DNA from: Chromera velia
Taxonomy: Eukaryota; Sar; Chromeraceae
Assembly (NCBI GenBank): GCA_018398765.1
Contig: JAHBMJ010001561.1
Span: forward strand, 27,887 to 54,690
Reading direction: 5' to 3'
Length of the DNA stretch: 26,804 nt
Below the pieces are notes generated by a model. It was not told the origin of the DNA and made no database searches. It saw only the letters and a program-made list of their open reading frames with translations. Below are positions 22,601 through 26,804 of the stretch, piece after piece (position 1 is the first letter of the stretch; the number at the start of each line of letters is the position of its first letter). Position numbers and translations under genes: made by a program.

Positions 22601-25011
22601 CCTATCTGCCTGTCATCATTCGACCTCTGCCCCTTCTCTCTCTTTTCCTTCCTCCCGCCTTTTCTTTCATTCTTTTTTTTTTCTGTTCGTTGATGCTTCT
22701 TCCCTTCTGTTGCTCAGTTTACCTACCTGTGCTTCTGAAAGGACTTCGTGGACGTCCTTCAGCTGCAGTGTCGAGAAGTCACTCCCGTTCTCTTCGCACT
22801 TGACGAACTCAGAGAACCGGGACTCAAAGAGCTTCGTCTTCATGGCTCTCCTCACCTTCACACCTTCCAACGTCCTCCCCTCCAGCCCCAAGCCAAACCC
22901 CTCAGAGACCTTCGCACTCTTGGAGGGAGAGGCCTCCTCGACATCCTCCACGATCACCCCTGCCTCTACAGCCGCAGCTTCCTTTGCCCTGATCACAAAG
23001 GCCACAGGGTTCGTGGCCTCCACCAGGGCTTCACACGCCGCGATATCGTTCTTCTCAACTGCCTCCTCGGCGACCTCCACAAACCTGACGGTCAGGCAGC
23101 AGAAGAAAGAAAGTACAAAATCAACAAATGCTTTCGCCTCGGGTAGAGGAGGTCACGCGCAGCAGTGTCACATCAGGGGTGTCTATGCACGGAGCACGGG
23201 GGTCGGGGTAGACAAAAGGAAAAGGGGAAAGCAAGCGCAAGACCACGGAGGCAGCAGAGGGATGGTCAGAGAGAACCAAAAGAATCTTAAACAGAATCAG
23301 CAAATCAGAGGAACAACAACTGGTCAAAGAGGCTCCGAAAAAAAGAGGTGATGTGATGATACCTAAGACTGTCTCCCCTGTTCACCGACCGACCTTCTGC
23401 ATCTTGTGAGAGTCTGCATGAACTCTTCTGCTCCTTCCAAGCGCACAGGCAGCCTCATGGCAGTCCGTCTGAGGTATTCGAGTGCGGCAAGAGAACAGAC
23501 TGGAACGGTGCACCAGGCGGGGGGACGAAGTACTTTCGGTTCATCGTGCGTCTCGGTTTCCCCACGTGTGACCGACTCTTGCGGGCGCTTGGCTCCCTTG
23601 TTCACCGGCTTCTCCTTCTCCTTCTGCTTCGGTTTTGACTCTTCGCCGCTGTCTGAGCAGAGATCGATCTCGATAGACATGTCTGTGGTGACTGTCTGCT
23701 CCACTTCTTTCACTTTGAGTTTCGGGGGACCGGGAGGGGCCGCCGAGGAGGAGGAAGACGAAGACGAATTTGCGGAAGTGCCTGATGAACTCGTGGTCCG
23801 TCCGGCTGAGCTGTTTGTCGGACGAGACTTTGCTGCAGCCACAGGCTTGCTGGGAGTCGGCTTGCTTTTCGCTGCAACCATTCTCTGTGGCTGTGCCGGT
23901 GGCTGGGAAGCAGGGAGGGCCTCTGTTGTTTTGGGAGACGTGGTGGTCTTCGGCTGTTCAGTGGAGGGAGGAGACGGTGCTGCCTTCCTGGGTTTCTTCT
24001 GTTCAGGTTCCTTGGGGAATTCCTTGAAGATCTCCGGCAGCTCTCTTCCTTGAAGGACGTCATCAACTGAGATGCGGTCCGCCAGAAGGAGGGCCCGAAC
24101 ACTGCAAGAAGGCACAAGAGAGGCAAAGCATAGGGCGTCACTCATGGAGAAAGGGAAACAGCGCCAATAAAAACAGAATGTGAAGTGAGACTGTGAATCA
24201 GAATTCAGGAAAAGACACGCAGCAATCAGAGCTCGAGTCGGAACGAAGGAAAGCGTAGTTCAACCTTCATTGATGGTCCACAAAAGACACAAACTACAGA
24301 GCATCAGGATGACGGTTCTTTTCTTTTCCTTTCTTTTTTCTTTGATTGTTTCTTTTCCAACGAAATTCGCGAGCACATAAAAAACAAGACAACCAACCGA
24401 CCGCTCAGTCCACGCAAACGCCAAAAGAATGACGTCAGGGGTGAAAAGATTCCGCACGTGCGCCCCCACCAAATCGAGGGTAAAACCGAGACCCCCCCTC
24501 TTCATCGCATCAACAGCCGCTCCCCTTGTCACCGCGCCCGACCTCGTGTTTTTCTTTCGCTCTTTGTCATTCTCTGCTCTCTTCTCTACCGCATTCCCCC
24601 CATTCGCCCCCGTCTCCTCAACCTCTTCCTCATCCCGTCCCGCAGTACTCAAACGTCTCTCATATTCTTCCGCTTCCTCCAGAGTCTCTGGTTCCGCCAA
24701 CATGCGGCAGGCCTCCTCGGAAGAGGAGACGGACGTCGCCTGCTCCCACTGGAGGTCTAGAGCCTTCATCAGTCGAGACTGACGCACGCACCGCTTGCAC
24801 TGGTAGGTGGTCATGTTCTCGACGTACCCCTCTTCCAGACTCGGGACGCACGTGCCAACGTGGACCCAGTCACTGAGGGCACCCACAAACAGACACACAG
24901 AGAGAGAGAGATACGGAGGCATACAGACAGACAGACAAGATAGGCAGGACCGAGTCACTGAGGGCACCCAAAAACAGCCACACAGAGAGAGAGAGAGAGA
25001 TACGAAGGCAT

Positions 25012-25047
<36 letters not shown>

Positions 25048-25108
25048 GGCAGGACTCAGTCACTGAGGGCACCCAAAAACAGCCACACACAGAGAGATAC
25101 GAAGGCAT

Positions 25109-25140
<32 letters not shown>

Positions 25141-25379
25141 GGCAGGACCCAGTCACTGAGGGCACCCAAAAACAGCCACACACAGAGAGATACGAAGGCA
25201 TACAGACAGATAGACAGACAAGACAGGCAGGACCCAGTCACTGAGGGCACCCAAAAACAACCACACACAGAGAGATACGAAGGCATACAGACAGACAGAC
25301 AGACAGACAAGATAGGCAGGACCCAGACACTGAGGGCACCCACAAACAGACACACAGAGAGAGAGAGATACGGAGGCAT

Positions 25380-25415
<36 letters not shown>

Positions 25416-25453
25416 GGCAGGACCCAGTCACTGAGGGCACCCAAAAACAACCA

Positions 25454-25489
<36 letters not shown>

Positions 25490-25813
25490 TACGAAGGCAT
25501 ACAGACAGACAGACAGACAAGACAAGATAGGCAGGACCCAGTCACTGAGGGCACCCAAAAACAGCCACACACAGAGAGATACGAAGGCATACAGACAGAC
25601 AGACAGACAAGATAGGCAGGACCGAGACACTGAGGGCACCCACACGCACATGCAGAGAAGACAGAGAGGCAAACAGACGCATACATGCACAGACATGAAG
25701 ATGGTCTGACGGCAGCAAATCGTTGGAGGGGGGAAAAAGAACCACAAAAGAACACAGGAAAACAAGGGGAGGGAGGGAGGGAGGGAGGGAAGGAAGGAAG
25801 GAAGGAAAGAAGG

Positions 25814-25857
<44 letters not shown>

Positions 25858-26796
25858 AAGGAAGGAAGAAAGAAAGAAAGAAAGAAAAGAAAGAAAGAAA
25901 GAAAGAAAGAAAGGGAAGGAAGGAAGGAAGGAAGGAAGGAAGGAAGGGAAGGAAGGGAAGGAAGGAAGGAAGGAAGGAAGGAAGGAAAAAAGAAAAAAAG
26001 GAAGAAAGAAAGGAAGGAACAAAGGAAGAAAGGAAGAAAGAAACAAAGAAAAGACAGAGAGGAAGGAGTGGAAGGAATGGAAGAAAGAAAGTACGGAAAG
26101 AACAGAAAAAGAACAGAAGGGAATGAGGGAACGAACAGAGAGCAGACAGAAAGAAAAAAGGGGGCAACAAAGGAAACCAAGGAGAAATGAGCGAGCACAG
26201 AAGACGGATGGAAAGACCAAGAATGGAAGATGCGTTCCCCCGCTGACTGACTTGCACGAATCACAAGCGAGCATGAAAGTGTTGTCGTCAGGGTCGAACG
26301 GCTGGCGGCAGAGGCAGTAGGTTGGTGCGGTACTGTGATGAGTGCAAAAGAACCTGCAGGCCCCACCCTTTCCCCCATTACTCCTGAATACCCTAAGTAT
26401 TGCCTCATCCTCTGCCTCAACCTCATCTGCGAGATCCTGCTCATCTTCTTCTACCTCAGCACCCTCACTCTGCTTTTCCTCCTGCCCCCCCCTTGCCGAG
26501 CTCGTGCGAGTCACCGCAGCAGCAGCAGCAGAAGATGCGGCAATCGTCTCTTTCGATCTCTCTCGTTTCAACGCCTTCCTCTTTGCCTCCTCTCCAGCCC
26601 CACCTGAACGCAACCAATCGGTCGCTTCGTAATCCTCCTCTTGTTCTGCGACAGTGTAAATCCACTTCTCAGCGCCAAGCACCCTCTGGTCACTCTCTCC
26701 TTCCAACTCCCCGAAGCGCTTCCTCCTCTTCGTCACTCGAAACTCTGCCAGCCCAGCAAACTGAAACTTGCCGTGCCAGACCATCATCCACACATA
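4819..26796 (-). CDS. Giant PHD / TFS2M / SPOC / RD-RE protein (PHF3-DIDO-like), 5' partial, 20 exons
   Basis: The hand-built model joins 26796-26252, 24872-24402, 24101-23394, 23084-22727, 22301-22062, 21711-21047, 20635-20324, 20143-19843, 19314-18602, 18307-16633, 15572-14974, 14632-13030, 12663-12096, 11582-11341, 11119-10207, 9317-9030, 8445-8177, 7844-7716, 7496-7269 and 7053-4819. Every junction is GT-AG and phase-consistent, and the sum is a multiple of three (4,353 codons plus stop). Order: PHD finger (about 160-212), long helical PLU-1-like region (about 480-2900), probable TFS2M (about 3245-3400), SPOC (about 3400-3625), RD/RE repeats, Pro/His/Gly tail. In PHF3, DIDO and Bye1 these domains read histone marks, contact RNA polymerase II and bind its phosphorylated C-terminal domain, so a nuclear transcription regulator is inferred. 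The weakest junctions are exons 2/3, 10/11 and 19/20. No JmjC or ARID domain is visible here, but the N-terminus is missing. Confidence 0.75.
6669..6804. other. Assembly gap (136 N) inside exon 20
   Basis: A run of 136 N lies in coding sequence, flanked on its right by a run of 11 G. The frame happens to stay open across it if the size is right, but the size may be an estimate. The missing residues and the true frame join are unknown. The flanking poly-Pro code suggests a low-complexity tract that failed to sequence. Confidence 0.95.
7269..7496 (-). CDS. Exon 19: C-terminal part of SPOC domain
   Basis: The acceptor is CGTTGTGTGCAG. The chosen donor is CTGTCA|GTCAGTCAGTCA (phase 0). It encodes VSVFIGGPP and the SRFRLWLLPP strand. 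Other donors nearby (for example GATG|GTATGA at phase 1) exist, and without splicing the frame would end at a stop at 7227-7229, so this end is the least certain together with the next acceptor. Confidence 0.65.
7716..7844 (-). CDS. Exon 18: SPOC insert
   Basis: The acceptor is CCTCTCTTCTGCAG. The donor GCCAAG|GTCTGTCTG again coincides with the start of a GTCT repeat, with phase 0 at both ends. It encodes 43 residues with PPKVTVTVPSDVKMGG and a charged helix. Confidence 0.75.
7845..8176 (-). other. Intron 17
   Basis: This is the spacer between exons 17 and 18. It begins with a GTCT repeat at the donor and ends in a C/T-rich tract before the exon 18 acceptor. Nothing else is recognised. Confidence 0.65.
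8177..8445 (-). CDS. Exon 17: N-terminal half of SPOC domain
   Basis: The acceptor is TCCCATGCAG (phase 1). The donor CCCGAG|GTCTGTCTG is phase 0, and the (GTCT)n microsatellite begins exactly at the splice site. It contains the WKG start and the central LPLFDPVT and SPAKFV motifs. Confidence 0.85.
8446..9029 (-). repeat. Intron 16: CA, CT/GT and GGAA microsatellites
   Basis: The intron between exons 16 and 17 contains a degenerate CA tract (about 8456-8525), four GGAA units (8634-8650) and an abutting (CT)n(GT)n tract (about 8950-9018) that lies directly after the donor at 9029. Nothing coding is seen. Confidence 0.7.
9030..9317 (-). CDS. Exon 16: rest of TFS2M-like domain
   Basis: The acceptor is GAATGAATGCAG and the donor GACG|GTAAGC, phase 1 at both ends. 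It carries FALTVADLPKRNP, a Pro-rich insert, STLLSDLMKKAAAKD and the Met-Thr-Asp-Glu motif that ends the TFS2M-like region, and runs directly into the SPOC exon. Confidence 0.8.
9451..10071. repeat. 13-copy minisatellite with two unit types (49 and 45 bp)
   Basis: Copies start at 9451, 9500, 9545, 9594, 9643, 9688, 9737, 9786, 9831, 9880, 9925, 9974 and 10023. Each has a 38-bp core (CACTGAGGGACAACAACATT...) followed by tail A (AGGAAAAATTT, 49-bp unit) or tail C (CTGCTTT, 45-bp unit). The order is A C A A C A A C A C A A A, so there is a partial higher-order AAC period of 143 bp. Copies are nearly identical, meaning recent expansion or homogenisation. The array lies in the intron between exons 15 and 16. 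Confidence 0.95.
10207..11119 (-). CDS. Exon 15: linker and first part of TFS2M-like domain
   Basis: The acceptor TTGCTTGCTTGCAG is strong. The donor GAAA|GTCAGTCAGG is phase 1 and is followed by (GGCA)n. It starts with ordered helical sequence (SSLPNWARLRFLCRCLPL), then a Gln/Ser/Cys-containing linker and a poly-Ser run. It ends with GRDALVRRLFRRSLESA and IGPKYLE, which resemble the opening helices and the 'KY' motif of the TFIIS central domain. Confidence 0.85.
11341..11582 (-). CDS. Exon 14: last clear Leu/Trp helices before the polymerase-binding domains
   Basis: The acceptor GTGTGTGCAG lies straight after a (CTGT)n microsatellite that serves as its pyrimidine tract. The donor is GAG|GTGGGT. 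It encodes IGALQHRWKEFLSKVALPTE and GLLKELGERANGQLKVLADF, both regular helices. Confidence 0.8.
11583..12095 (-). repeat. Intron 13: (CAGA)n tracts
   Basis: CAGA repeats at about 11594-11632, 11710-11790 and 11859-11880 read as CTGT/GTCT on the transcribed strand, with a short CA tract at 11816-11858. The leftmost tract provides the pyrimidine-rich stretch before the exon 14 acceptor. The rest is unremarkable. Confidence 0.85.
12096..12663 (-). CDS. Exon 13: helical segment
   Basis: The acceptor CTCTTCGTTGCAG is strong and the donor CACG|GTCGGT is phase 1. It encodes LAPLEADGQKVFVRLSALP, a Gly/Lys linker, SVRKCVELFKEGEVKAAVAV (helical), a Met/Thr-rich loop, and WLEFSVWLTAVAELAR. No named domain is recognised. 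Confidence 0.8.
12664..13029 (-). other. Intron 12
   Basis: This is the spacer between exons 12 and 13. Apart from a short A-rich run near 12899, I see no repeat or RNA gene in it. Confidence 0.6.
13030..14632 (-). CDS. Exon 12: long exon with ordered core, poly-Ala and coiled coil
   Basis: The acceptor GTCGGGAG is the first of two AGs four bases apart (GGGAGTCAG), chosen by phase. The donor is GAG|GTCGGC. It begins with a Leu-rich helix (GCALLLGRLLDLSLSLA), then mixed hydrophobic sequence, a nine-residue poly-Ala tract encoded by a GCA repeat near 13610-13640, and a strongly acidic run. Charged coiled-coil helices follow, including EKIEVRVEKMREEADALQ and ending with Trp. It looks like another set of PLU-1-like helices. 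Confidence 0.85.
14633..14973 (-). other. Intron 11
   Basis: This is the spacer between exons 11 and 12. It contains nothing recognisable beyond splice signals. Confidence 0.6.
14974..15572 (-). CDS. Exon 11: acidic linker and Leu/Trp helices
   Basis: The phase-compatible acceptor is ACCCTGTCAG at 15573-15574. A better-looking acceptor (GTGTGTGCAG, exon start 15645) would add 24 codons of plausible sequence but needs a phase-2 donor, so the true start is unresolved. The content is LLSEFRDSVLPG, an acidic linker, a Lys/Gln-rich stretch, HEQWSALVAETGGCFLALSL and a final coiled helix. The donor is AACAA|GTGAGT. Confidence 0.7.
15573..16632 (-). other. Intron 10, with (TCAC)n array
   Basis: This is the second-longest intron. 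It holds a (TCAC)n array at 16257-16320, scattered CAGA units (15650-15675, 16005-16025) and low-complexity GGCA/GGAA sequence at 16340-16400. A short exon in this interval would also settle the uncertain exon 11 start, but I found none that fits. Confidence 0.6.
16257..16320. repeat. (TCAC)n / (GTGA)n array
   Basis: About 16 tandem tetranucleotides with two single-base interruptions. On the transcribed strand the array reads GTGAGTGAGT and so is a run of overlapping GTGAGT hexamers, the same hexamer used as donor by exons 6, 8 and 11. Confidence 0.9.
16633..18307 (-). CDS. Exon 10: long exon, helical ends and disordered middle
   Basis: The acceptor CTCTCTCTGCAG (phase 2) and donor TTGAAG|GTGGGT (phase 0) are both strong. 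It starts with helices ending CRSWALRACHLLDTLDQ and RRQVQVCEEWQFSSRKAL, then runs through Ser/Pro/Gly/Asp/Met-rich disordered sequence. It then encodes a more ordered stretch with WREVYQSLAEEALLKCPW and closes with a helix (LIRKLMDDLRGHLSEVRSL). Its 558 codons are the second largest block of the protein. Confidence 0.85.
18602..19314 (-). CDS. Exon 9: mixed linker and hydrophobic helical segment
   Basis: The acceptor is ATTGTAATGCAG and the donor AAAG|GTAGGT (phase 2). After an Ala/Ser/Pro-rich linker it encodes a hydrophobic, Cys-containing helix (DFCILFCIAFVLMSDPV), then ordered alpha/beta-looking sequence, an acidic insert, and a Leu helix ending ALWQR. The hydrophobic helix is probably a buried core element and not a membrane span, given its nuclear-type surroundings. 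Confidence 0.8.
19315..19842 (-). repeat. Intron 8: TTTC/TTCC tract on the plus strand
   Basis: A pyrimidine tract of TTTC and TTCC units occupies about 19555-19700 on the plus strand, so the transcript is purine-rich here. This is the opposite polarity to the tract in intron 1. Confidence 0.8.
19843..20143 (-). CDS. Exon 8: helical segment
   Basis: The acceptor is GCATGCAG and the donor GCAAAG|GTGAGT is a consensus match. It encodes a helix (STLTTRLNSRVRHLEAVEG) and a moderately conserved-looking stretch with VLRRMWGRSAG. No domain is recognised. Confidence 0.8.
20324..20635 (-). CDS. Exon 7: helical segment
   Basis: The acceptor is CCCGTTGCAG and the donor CG|GTTGGT (phase 2). It contains ERVVERLSQSLERFAALEAS ending with a Trp, a Gly/Glu/Lys-rich linker, and ILAAVRRAENWNHER, two more Leu/Trp helices of the PLU-1-like kind. 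Confidence 0.8.
20636..21046 (-). repeat. Intron 6 with a duplicated 30-bp unit
   Basis: Two adjacent copies of AAAGAGCATCTACGAAAATT plus flanking bases occur at about 20869-20928. A short (AAAC)n tract lies at 21009-21028. Otherwise no feature is seen. Confidence 0.75.
21047..21711 (-). CDS. Exon 6: clearest PLU-1-like helices
   Basis: The acceptor is TTCCCTGCAG and the donor AT|GTGAGT (phase 2). It holds helices ending in Trp (HQKWLQRAA and ESDAWEKRVKQVI), including LLFEARQLVREARELRLK. Regularly spaced Leu, Ala and Trp like this are the signature of the PLU-1-like region of KDM5 demethylases. The assignment is by pattern only. The rest is Lys/Pro/Glu-rich linker and an acidic DDVVVVSGSG stretch. 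Confidence 0.85.
21712..22061 (-). repeat. Intron 5 with (GGAA)n
   Basis: Nine or so GGAA units lie at 21751-21785 and read as TTCC on the transcript, upstream of the exon 6 acceptor. No other feature is seen. Confidence 0.8.
22062..22301 (-). CDS. Exon 5: helical segment with paired Leu helices
   Basis: The acceptor is TTTTGCCTGCAG and the donor ACG|GTCAGT, phase 0 at both ends. It encodes helices such as LEEIDVLVQTVAKLPQG and LPKVLKEGRKFEETLPL. The 'L..LL...A..LP' pattern is typical of PLU-1-like regions. Confidence 0.8.
22302..22726 (-). other. Intron 4
   Basis: Pyrimidine-rich sequence lies at 22615-22690 on the plus strand (purine-rich in the transcript). Nothing coding is evident, and plus-strand frames here are shadows. 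Confidence 0.6.
22727..23084 (-). CDS. Exon 4: Ala/Glu/Val-rich helical segment
   Basis: The acceptor GACCGTCAG and donor GCACAG|GTAGGT are both strong. The peptide is Ala/Glu/Val-rich and probably helical, with a central Pro/Ser break, and carries on the helical region begun at the end of exon 3. No named domain is recognised. Confidence 0.8.
23085..23393 (-). other. Intron 3
   Basis: This is the spacer between exons 3 and 4, defined by AAG|GTCGGTCGGT and CCGTCAG. No repeat or gene is seen in it. Confidence 0.65.
23394..24101 (-). CDS. Exon 3: Pro/Ser/Lys-rich linker
   Basis: The acceptor is TTCTTGCAG and the donor AAG|GTCGGTCGGT (phase 2). It starts with a short helical piece (ADRISVDDVLQG), continues as disordered Pro/Lys/Ser sequence with a poly-Ser run, then holds IEIDLCSDSGEE, a hydrophobic-acidic stretch that resembles a SUMO-interacting motif. 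It ends in a Leu-rich helix that joins in frame to exon 4. Confidence 0.8.
24402..24872 (-). CDS. Exon 2: second half of PHD finger and acidic coiled linker
   Basis: The acceptor is GCCCTCAG|TGACTGG. The exon supplies the His, Cys and CKRC ligands of the PHD finger, then a Glu-rich helical stretch, then a basic segment with hydrophobic FTPDVILLAFAW. The donor CG|GTCGGT (phase 2) was picked because it matches the phase of the next acceptor, and GTCGGT also serves as a donor at exons 3 and 13. This donor is less certain than the others. Confidence 0.65.
24871..25640 (-). repeat. Tandem array of duplicated 3' splice boundaries
   Basis: The sequence cactgagggcaccca recurs at 24871 (the genuine exon 2 boundary), 24956, 25061, 25154, 25239, 25328, 25429, 25543 and 25628, giving unit lengths of 85 to 114 bp. 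On the transcript each unit runs (GTCT)n, TATGCC.TCGTATCTCTCT, (GT)n, TGGGTGCCCTCAG, then TGACTGGGTCC. The last 11 bases equal the first 11 of exon 2 exactly in the copies at 25154, 25239, 25429 and 25543. Length differences come from the GTCT, GT and CT microsatellites inside the unit. Confidence 0.95.
25764..26019. repeat. 256-nt uninterrupted purine/pyrimidine tract
   Basis: The plus strand is purine only from 25764 to 26019, made of GGGA, GGAA, GA and GAAA repeats, and remains purine-rich to about 26150. The transcript is pyrimidine-rich here, upstream of all nine acceptor-like copies. Such mirror-like tracts can form triplex DNA. Confidence 0.95.
26252..26796 (-). CDS. Exon 1 in window: charged N-terminal part and first half of PHD finger
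   Basis: The exon opens after TTCTTCAG at the extreme edge, so its start is tentative. It encodes a basic segment with KRRKRFGELEGES, an Ala/Ser/Glu-rich linker with a strongly acidic run, and then the first two zinc-ligand pairs of a PHD finger (CLC and CDSC). The donor is TGCAA|GTCAGT, phase 2, followed by a second GTCA unit. A small extra intron inside the acidic part cannot be excluded. Confidence 0.7.
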
Positions 26797-26804
26797 CTGA
26801 AGAA

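Larger units (their letters stand above)
24820..26325 (-). other. PHD zinc finger, split by an intron
   Basis: Joining 26252 to 24872 gives C-x-C, a 14-residue loop, CDSCNDWVH, then VGTC and YQCKRC. This is the C4HC3 ligand order of a PHD finger with the usual Trp two residues before the His. PHD fingers of this type read histone H3 tails. The His-to-Cys spacing is three residues instead of the common two, and the first loop is a few residues longer than in PHF8-like fingers. The intron falls directly after the fourth Cys. Confidence 0.8.

Noticed and set aside
22464-23351. Plus-strand frame of 295 codons, Ser/Thr/Ala-rich
   Set aside because: It is antisense to exon 4, which has strong splice sites and phase continuity; no domain is seen in the plus frame.
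25153-26793. A 546-codon minus-strand frame running from exon 1 through the intron repeats
   Set aside because: TTCC, TTTC and GTCT repeats contain no stop codons, so several frames stay open by chance. The peptide is pure SFLPSF- or LSVC-type repeat and the PHD finger is only completed by splicing to 24872.
4819-26796. KDM5-type histone demethylase
   Set aside because: PLU-1-like helices and a PHD finger are seen, but no JmjC, JmjN, ARID or C5HC2 finger is in the window, and the SPOC/RD-RE end fits the PHF3/DIDO family better.
26700-26796. A second SPOC-like start (MVWHGKF) at the right edge
   Set aside because: Only the Trp-x-Gly start is similar; the following KRRKRFGELEGES sequence does not continue like SPOC.

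Overview
This is a window of nuclear DNA from an intron-rich eukaryote. Introns are spliced GT-AG, there are long tracts of tetranucleotide microsatellite such as (GTCT)n and (GGAA)n, coding DNA is GC-rich and low complexity, and one gene fills about 22 kb. A chromerid-type alveolate alga is my best guess at the source. That guess rests on overall character only, with no marker gene to prove it.

Layout, left to right: (1) 1-3345 is most of a non-LTR retrotransposon (LINE) on the minus strand. Its endonuclease-reverse transcriptase reading frame is nearly intact, but an in-frame TGA interrupts the C-terminal tail and the element runs off the left edge. (2) 3340-4440 is an AT-rich island with perfect palindromes and no convincing gene. 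(3) 4440-4818 is the 3' flank of the next gene. (4) 4819-26796 is one very large minus-strand gene whose 5' end lies beyond the right edge. I reconstructed it by hand as 20 exons with matching splice phases. The exons total 13,062 nt, about 4,350 residues including a 136-base assembly gap.

Reading that gene 5' to 3' (right to left), the protein holds an acidic/basic N-terminal stretch, a PHD finger split by an intron, and a very long mostly helical middle with recurrent Leu/Trp helices resembling the PLU-1-like region of KDM5 proteins. After these come a probable TFIIS central (TFS2M) domain, a probable SPOC domain, a long Arg-Asp/Arg-Glu repeat region and a Pro/His/Gly-rich tail. The order PHD, TFS2M, SPOC, RD/RE is that of the PHF3/DIDO/Bye1 family, which binds RNA polymerase II and chromatin. 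The giant helical insert between PHD and TFS2M is not part of that family as I know it.

The introns are as notable as the protein. The intron that splits the PHD finger carries eight tandem copies of its own 3' splice boundary, including the first bases of the next exon, plus a 256-nt pure purine/pyrimidine tract. Another intron holds a 13-copy minisatellite with the same CCCTCAGTGA acceptor-like core, and another holds a (GTGA)n array, which is a run of perfect donor hexamers. About half of the inferred donors have C at +3 and several begin with tandem GTCN units.
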